From NCBI GenBank assembly GCA_038251885.1, contig JBBSAX010000002.1:1-64000 (forward strand): a stretch of DNA of 64,000 nucleotides, given 5' to 3'. Source of the DNA: JAHCHG01 sp038251885. Its GTDB lineage: Bacteria > Acidobacteriota > Blastocatellia > Pyrinomonadales > Pyrinomonadaceae. The notes under the pieces were generated by a model. It saw only the letters and a program-made list of their open reading frames with translations. It was not told the origin of the DNA and did no database searches. A program made the position numbers and the translations under genes. This document shows positions 59,728 to 64,000 of this stretch, piece by piece (positions within the stretch are counted from its first letter, which is position 1; every line of letters starts with the position of its first letter).

Positions 59728-60174
59728 ATGGAAGAAAAAGAACCGAATAACTCAGAGATGGAAACTGAAGGAATTGTTAATCCAAATTCTCAAAACGCGG
59801 AAAATAAACCGAGGTTAAATGAATCGCAAATGCCGAATACCATCACCGCTTCTGAAAAGACAGAATCAAATGATTCTCAAGAACAGGCGAAAAAGAATGA
59901 TTCGCTCAAAAATATCGAACGCCTTCTCGATGTTGAAATGAACGTCACGGTTCGTTTCGGTAAGACCGAAATTCCGCTTCGGGAAGCGGTTAATTTCGGG
60001 ATCGGTTCGATGATCGAACTGAATCGTCCGGTTGACGAGCCGGTGGATCTGCTGGTTAATAACTTTCCTTTTGCACGGGGCGAAGTCGTTGTTATTGACG
60101 GTTATTACGGCGTGAGAGTTACGGAAATCGGCACGCCGGAAGAACGCTCGAATGCGCTTTTGAAAAATGCGTGA
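59728..60174 (+). CDS. fliN: Flagellar motor switch protein FliN
   Basis: 148 residues. The first 65 are charged, Glu/Asn-rich and variable (EKEPNNSEMETEGIV). The C-terminal SpoA domain is complete (RLLDVEMNVTVRFGKTEIPL, VNFGIGSMIELNRPVDEPVD, FARGEVVVIDGYYGVRVTEI). It assembles with FliM at the base of the C-ring and takes part in export. A GAGG ribosome-binding site lies upstream. Confidence 0.95.
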   Translation: MEEKEPNNSEMETEGIVNPNSQNAENKPRLNESQMPNTITASEKTESNDSQEQAKKNDSLKNIERLLDVEMNVTVRFGKTEIPLREAVNFGIGSMIELNRPVDEPVDLLVNNFPFARGEVVVIDGYYGVRVTEIGTPEERSNALLKNA

Positions 60175-60184
60175 TAGTTGAAAT

Positions 60185-60291
60185 CGGCGGAACGCGAACT
60201 TTAGTTCGCCAATGTAATTAGAGCAAGAAGTTCCGATTTCTTTTTGAAAAAATTAAAGATTATGACTGGCAAACTAAAGTTCGCGTTCCAG
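60185..60291. repeat. REPIN-like element, GGAACGCGAACTT family, after fliN
   Basis: Arms at about 60185-60213 and 60265-60291 are inverted copies carrying GCGAACTTTAGTTCGC or its close variant. It belongs to the same family as the element at 9324-9464, more than 50 kb away, and fills the gap between fliN and the next gene. Confidence 0.82.
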
Positions 60292-60312
60292 TTAAAAACG
60301 AGGTCAAAAATT

Positions 60313-60762
60313 ATGTATTTACAATTTGGAATTTTAGCCATAGCAATTGTTTTCGGATGTTTAGGATTATTTTTTTCTTTAGTTTGTTTTTCTAACAATC
60401 GAAAAAACGGCAAATTGATTGAAGCCTTAATAGATCACATTGAAGACATTGAAACCGAATTAGCTGAAAATAAAGATTTATTTGAAGAGATGAATGATCG
60501 TGCGACGGACAATGCCCGACGAGTCGCTTGGCTTGAAGCGCGAGTCCGAAAGCCGGAAAAAGTAAATAAAGATATTTTGAGTCAGAAAGCATTAAATACG
60601 AATACGGCAAAGCCGCTGAGTATGACCGAACGCCGTCATCGTGTGTTGACACTTTGTTCACGGGGACAAGATGCTGAAACAATTGCGTCAAATCTCGGAA
60701 TGTTCAAGGGTGAAGTCGAATTAATTATCAATCTCGGTCGCGGGACAGCAAATTACGCATAA
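60313..60762 (+). CDS. Membrane-anchored flagellar-operon protein (DUF2802/DUF6115-like)
   Basis: About 149 residues from the ATG at 60313; the longer frame upstream is repeat DNA. One N-terminal membrane helix (FGILAIAIVFGCLGLFFSLV) is followed by a coiled coil (LIDHIEDIETELAENKDLFE). A C-terminal helix-turn-helix-like module follows (RVLTLCSRGQDAETIASNLG, KGEVELIINLGRG). This pattern is known from small membrane proteins of flagellar operons, such as the DUF2802 and SwrB-like families. I assign it from architecture and context only. Confidence 0.65.
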   Translation: MYLQFGILAIAIVFGCLGLFFSLVCFSNNRKNGKLIEALIDHIEDIETELAENKDLFEEMNDRATDNARRVAWLEARVRKPEKVNKDILSQKALNTNTAKPLSMTERRHRVLTLCSRGQDAETIASNLGMFKGEVELIINLGRGTANYA

Positions 60763-60767
60763 AAATT

Positions 60768-61499
60768 ATGAACTACGGACTATACACATCATTTCTCGGA
60801 ATGCGCTCGCGGCAGAGAACGCTTGAAACACAGGCAAATAATATTGCCAACGCGATGACGACAGGCTACAAAGCCGAACGTCTGCTTTACAGAACGATTG
60901 AAGCCGAGAAAAAAGGTGAATCGAGTTTGCAAAACCTCGTCGCGGGCGTTGTAACTTCAGGCGGAACTGATTTTACCGCCGGAAATATCAGCCAAACCGG
61001 ACGCGATTTAGACGTAGCGATTGAAGGCGACGCGTTTTTACAAATTCAAACTCCGCGCGGCGTGCGTTACACGCGAGCAGGGAATTTATCGCTCGATGCA
61101 AACGGACAGCTTGTAACCAAAAACGGCGATCTGGTCGTCGGTCAAAAAGGCGCAATTACAGTTCCGGCGGGCGGTGAACTTTCTATCGGTTCAGACGGAA
61201 GTTTAGCAGTCAAAGGTCAGAAATTCGACCAGTTAAAACTTGTGAGATTTGAAAATCCAACCGCCGCGCTTCAAAAAGAAGGCGATTCGCTTTTTATGGA
61301 AACGGGAAATGAAAAACCTTTACAAGCGACAAATTCGCAAATAATTCAAGGTTCACTCGAAGGTTCAAACATCAATTCGATTCAGGAAATGGTTTCGATG
61401 ATCAACAATAATCGCGAATTTGAATCCATTCAAAAATCGGTCACGCTTTTAATGAACGATCTTGGAAAAAAAATCGCGGGAGAAATTGGAAAAATCTAA
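60768..61499 (+). CDS. flgF: Flagellar rod protein FlgF
   Basis: 243 residues, five bases after the preceding gene. The N-terminal rod motif (QRTLETQANNIANAMTTGYK), the central hook-basal segment (DVAIEGDAFLQIQTPRGVRYTR) and the C-terminal helix (INSIQEMVSMINNNREFESI) are typical of FlgF/FlgG proteins. The position before flgG and the divergent sequence favour FlgF, a proximal rod component. Confidence 0.9.
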   Translation: MNYGLYTSFLGMRSRQRTLETQANNIANAMTTGYKAERLLYRTIEAEKKGESSLQNLVAGVVTSGGTDFTAGNISQTGRDLDVAIEGDAFLQIQTPRGVRYTRAGNLSLDANGQLVTKNGDLVVGQKGAITVPAGGELSIGSDGSLAVKGQKFDQLKLVRFENPTAALQKEGDSLFMETGNEKPLQATNSQIIQGSLEGSNINSIQEMVSMINNNREFESIQKSVTLLMNDLGKKIAGEIGKI

Positions 61500-61504
61500 A
61501 TAAC

Positions 61505-61532
61505 GGTGAATTGTGAATGGTGAATGGTTAAT
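61505..61532. repeat. Heptanucleotide repeat (GGTGAAT) before flgG
   Basis: Units GGTGAAT, TGTGAAT, GGTGAAT and GGTTAAT lie in phase at 61505-61532, between flgF and flgG. An in-frame GTG inside the array (61513) is a false start for flgG. Confidence 0.65.
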
Positions 61533-61566
61533 TAAAAGCCAAAGACCAACAAAGGACAAAAATATT

Positions 61567-62358
61567 ATGCCAAACAGAGCTTTATTAACGGCTGCGACGG
61601 GAATGCAGGTTCAGCAGCAAAATGTGGACAACATCGCCAACAATCTGGCGAACGCTTCGACCAATGGATTTAAGCGGACGCGCATCGAATTTCAAGATTT
61701 GATGTATCAAAATATGCGTTCGGCGGGCGGCGCAGCAAATGCTTCGGCAAATTTGCCGGTCGGTCTGCAAATCGGTATGGGAGCGCGTTCAATCGCCAGC
61801 GAAAGACTTTTTATTCAGGGTGAATACAAACAAACCGAAAATCCGCTCGATATGGTCATCGAAGGCAGCGGATTTTTTCAAGTTCGCCAATCAAACGGCG
61901 ATCTTGCATATACGCGCAACGGCTCATTTCATTTGAATAATCAAGGACAAATCGTTACGGCAACAGGTGAATTTCTCGAACCTTCGATCACAGTTCCGAC
62001 GGAAGCATCTTCGTTCACGGTCGGCAATGACGGAACAGTTTCGGTAACGATTCCGGGACAGGCAAACGCGCAAAATATCGGGCAAATTCAACTTGCGATC
62101 TTCGCAAATCCTGCCGGACTCGAAGCCTTGGGGCGCAATCTTTTCAGAGAAACGGGCGCGTCGGGACAAGCAACCGTCGGTTCGCCGGATTCAAACGGCA
62201 TCGGTCGCTTAAGTCAGGGAATGGTCGAAGGTTCAAACGTCAATGTCGTCGAAGAACTGGTCAATATGATCTCGGCGCAGAGAATGTATGAAACGAATTC
62301 CAAAGTGATTTCGACCGCCGACCGTATGCTCGGAACGATTAATCAAGCGGTAAGTTAA
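61567..62358 (+). CDS. flgG: Flagellar distal rod protein FlgG
   Basis: 263 residues from the ATG at 61567, preceded by AAAGGA. The N-terminus RALLTAATGMQVQQQNVDNI, the FQDLMYQNMRSAG segment, DMVIEGSGFFQVRQSNGD and the C-terminal SNVNVVEELVNMISAQRMYE are diagnostic of FlgG, including the FlgG-specific insert (LFIQGEYKQTENP region). It forms the distal rod. The upstream extension of the open frame is repeat DNA. Confidence 0.95.
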   Translation: MPNRALLTAATGMQVQQQNVDNIANNLANASTNGFKRTRIEFQDLMYQNMRSAGGAANASANLPVGLQIGMGARSIASERLFIQGEYKQTENPLDMVIEGSGFFQVRQSNGDLAYTRNGSFHLNNQGQIVTATGEFLEPSITVPTEASSFTVGNDGTVSVTIPGQANAQNIGQIQLAIFANPAGLEALGRNLFRETGASGQATVGSPDSNGIGRLSQGMVEGSNVNVVEELVNMISAQRMYETNSKVISTADRMLGTINQAVS

Positions 62359-62370
62359 GATAAATTTCGT

Positions 62371-62508
62371 CCACAGATAAACACAGATGAACACAGATAA
62401 AAAGATGACTTTTACAAATTTGCTTGCAGTCTTTTTACAACAAATTCCAAAAAAATCAAACCAACCAAAATCTTTAATAAATTTGTGTTCATCCGTGTTT
62501 ATCTGTGG
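62371..62508. repeat. Inverted element of decanucleotide repeats over the start of flgA
   Basis: CCACAGATAAACACAGATGA from 62371 has an inverted copy ending at 62508, matching over 25 bases with one difference. The arms are built of ten-base units (ACAGATAAAC type). The element covers the flgA start codon and the coding sequence of its signal peptide. Confidence 0.82.
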
Positions 62509-63430
62509 TTTATTATTTCTTTTTTTTTCCGCAGTTTCGGCACAAACGAAAATAAATGTTTCAGCCGAATCAAAAGTTGAAAACGAAACTATATCTCTCG
62601 GCGATATTGCGGAAATTTCAGGTGAAAAATCTGAAAGTCTGCGGAAAATTTCTCTGGGATACGCGCCGAATATCGGAATGACGCGGGAAATTCCCAAAGA
62701 ACGAATCGCTTTATCAATCGCTGCTGCGGGTTTTTCTGCAAAAGAATTTTCGTTAAATTCGCCGCCGATTATACGAATCAGGCGTATTGGGCAGGAAGTT
62801 GAACAAGCGCAAATTCGTGAAACCATCGAAAAAACTGTTTTTAATCAATTTGTCGAAAGCGGAATTGAAATCAGAATTGTTCGGCTTAATCTGCCTGAAA
62901 AATTTGATGTTCCGGTCGGAAATGTCGAATTTAGAACGAATATTTCAAGCATTGCAAATCCGTTCTCGTTGTTTGCTCTTCCGGTCGAACTTCGCGTGAA
63001 TGATAAAGTTTTTCGACGCTTTACTGTTAATGTCGAACTCGAAGCCTTCGCTAAAATTCTTGTTGCTAACAAAGATTTAGCGGTAAATACAAAACTTTCA
63101 GGCGCAGATGTGCGGCTTGAAAAGCGACGTTTAGAAAAATCCCCGACGAACTATCTGCGCGATGCGGAAAAATTGCGCGGCATTTATTTGATAAAAAATC
63201 TTCCAAACGGCGCGGAAATTACAACCGATTCATTTGCCGCATCGGTCGTAATTAAGTCCGGCGATCTCGTTAGAATTGTCGGACAATCGGGAAAAATGCA
63301 GATCATCGTCAATGGCGAAGCCCGAACTTCAGGAAAGATCGGTGATCGAATTACGGTTAAAAATTCGCAGTCAAATGCACTTATTCAAGCGACCGTCATT
63401 GATGAAGGATTGGTGAAAGTGTTCTTTTGA
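62387..63430 (+). CDS. flgA: Flagellar P-ring assembly chaperone FlgA
   Basis: 347 residues from the ATG at 62387; other possible starts are the ATG at 62405 or a TTG/GTG further in. The signal sequence (SVFICGLLFLFFSAVSAQ) starts unusually far from the N-terminus, and its first part is encoded by the right arm of the repeat element at 62371-62508. The mature region has ETISLGDIAEISGE, a middle beta-clip region and the conserved C-terminal SAF-like segment (AKILVANKDLAVNTKLSGAD, GDLVRIVGQSGKMQIIVNGE, IGDRITVKNSQSNALIQATV). FlgA acts in the periplasm on FlgI, in agreement with a Gram-negative envelope. Confidence 0.9.
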   Translation: MNTDKKMTFTNLLAVFLQQIPKKSNQPKSLINLCSSVFICGLLFLFFSAVSAQTKINVSAESKVENETISLGDIAEISGEKSESLRKISLGYAPNIGMTREIPKERIALSIAAAGFSAKEFSLNSPPIIRIRRIGQEVEQAQIRETIEKTVFNQFVESGIEIRIVRLNLPEKFDVPVGNVEFRTNISSIANPFSLFALPVELRVNDKVFRRFTVNVELEAFAKILVANKDLAVNTKLSGADVRLEKRRLEKSPTNYLRDAEKLRGIYLIKNLPNGAEITTDSFAASVVIKSGDLVRIVGQSGKMQIIVNGEARTSGKIGDRITVKNSQSNALIQATVIDEGLVKVFF

Positions 63431-63468
63431 AGAATAATCTTTCAAAAATATAAAAATAATATCCGCAG

Positions 63469-63558
63469 CGTTTAGCGACGGGCTTTGCCCGTAAAGTTTG
63501 TAATCAAATAATACTGTTTTAAGTAACAGAGATGTCGGGCAAAGCCCGTCGCTAAACG
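63469..63558. repeat. REPIN of the RAYT family in the flgA-flgH gap
   Basis: The left arm (63469-63494) has CGTTTAGCGACGGGCTTTGC, as in the elements around the transposase gene; the right arm ends in GTCGCTAAACG at 63558. It lies 34 kb from the transposase gene and ends 13 bases before the flgH start codon. Confidence 0.92.
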
Positions 63559-63571
63559 GTTAAATAAATTT

Positions 63572-64000
63572 ATGAAACTCAGACTATTTACAATTTTGCT
63601 TATAACAATTTCACTTTTGTTAAGCGTTTCGGCGCAGGATAAAAATGAAAAAAAGAAAAAAGATAAGAGCAAACCGGAATTAACGGTTGTGAAGATCGAA
63701 GAACCGCAACCGATAATTGAAATTCCCGCGCCTCAAAAACCGGCGAATGGTTCACTTTTTACAGATACCGCAACAAACGGAAACTTGCTGGCGGATTTCA
63801 AAGCGCGTCGCATCGGCGATCTGGTTTTCGTAGATATTGTCGAAAGCAGCGAAGCGACCGTTGAATCAAGCGCAAAGCGCAATCGTGATTCGGGTGCAGT
63901 CGGCGGAATTGGAACGCTTGCCGGAGCTTTGCCGGTTCCCGGCGCGGCGGTTGCGGGAACAATTGTCGGTGCGCTCGGCGTTAGGAAATATGACGGAAAA
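63572..64000 (+). CDS. flgH: Flagellar L-ring protein FlgH (partial)
   Basis: 143 codons are present and the gene runs off the window end. A signal peptide (FTILLITISLLLSVSAQ) is followed by a Lys-rich linker and a Pro-rich stretch. The FlgH domain then starts with GSLFTDTATNGNLLADFKAR and IGDLVFVDIVESSEATVESS. There is no lipobox cysteine at the signal-peptide end, whereas enteric FlgH is a lipoprotein. The glycine/alanine-rich part near the end is as expected for the family. FlgH forms the outer-membrane ring of the basal body. Confidence 0.9.
   Translation, partial: MKLRLFTILLITISLLLSVSAQDKNEKKKKDKSKPELTVVKIEEPQPIIEIPAPQKPANGSLFTDTATNGNLLADFKARRIGDLVFVDIVESSEATVESSAKRNRDSGAVGGIGTLAGALPVPGAAVAGTIVGALGVRKYDGK

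Overview
The window looks like a chromosomal segment of an Acidobacteriota bacterium, probably of the Blastocatellia/Pyrinomonadales type. This is inferred from protein families only: very large carboxypeptidase-regulatory/TonB-type outer-membrane proteins, a VWFA-related secreted protein of the acidobacterial type, many secreted TPR proteins, and an Sdh1-type succinate dehydrogenase. The DNA is moderately AT-rich, intergenic regions are very AT-rich, and many genes lack a clear Shine-Dalgarno sequence.

Layout. 1-4.2 kb: glycogen synthase, a SAM methyltransferase, adenylosuccinate synthase and tRNA-Lys(UUU). 4.2-10.6 kb (minus strand): a succinate dehydrogenase operon (membrane anchor, SdhA, SdhB, small TPR-like protein) with a good sigma70 promoter, a secreted cyclophilin and a VWFA protein. 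10.9-36.2 kb: an alpha-glucan utilisation region with a ROK regulator, a large TonB-type receptor, secreted TPR proteins, a tandem pair of unknown secreted paralogs, three GH13 enzymes, MalQ, an MFS sugar transporter and a GH15 glucoamylase fused to an esterase. 36.3-52.8 kb: an operon of a GH3-GH144 fusion plus a XylFGH-type sugar ABC transporter, then a secreted TPR protein, a second TonB-type receptor, a LacI regulator and a GH31 alpha-glucosidase. 53-64 kb: a flagellar operon flhA-flhF-flhG-fliA-fliM-fliN-(DUF2802-like)-flgF-flgG-flgA-flgH, truncated by the window end.

How it works together (inference). Polysaccharide is bound and imported at the outer membrane by the TonB-type proteins, perhaps with secreted TPR proteins in a SusD-like role. 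Periplasmic GH13, GH15 and GH31 enzymes cut alpha-glucans. The MFS carrier imports maltodextrins for MalQ, and GlgA stores glucose as glycogen. The GH3-GH144 protein and its linked ABC transporter suggest a separate beta-1,2-glucan route.

The most distinctive feature is the intergenic DNA. At least ten inverted-repeat elements of about 90-200 bp, built like REPINs (two hairpin-forming REP sequences facing each other), fill gaps between genes, often inside operons. One family brackets a REP-associated tyrosine transposase (RAYT) and recurs between flgA and flgH. Another family shows compensatory changes in its hairpin stem. Heptanucleotide tandem repeats recur near several genes, and decanucleotide repeats appear to have been captured as signal-peptide coding sequence in two proteins.
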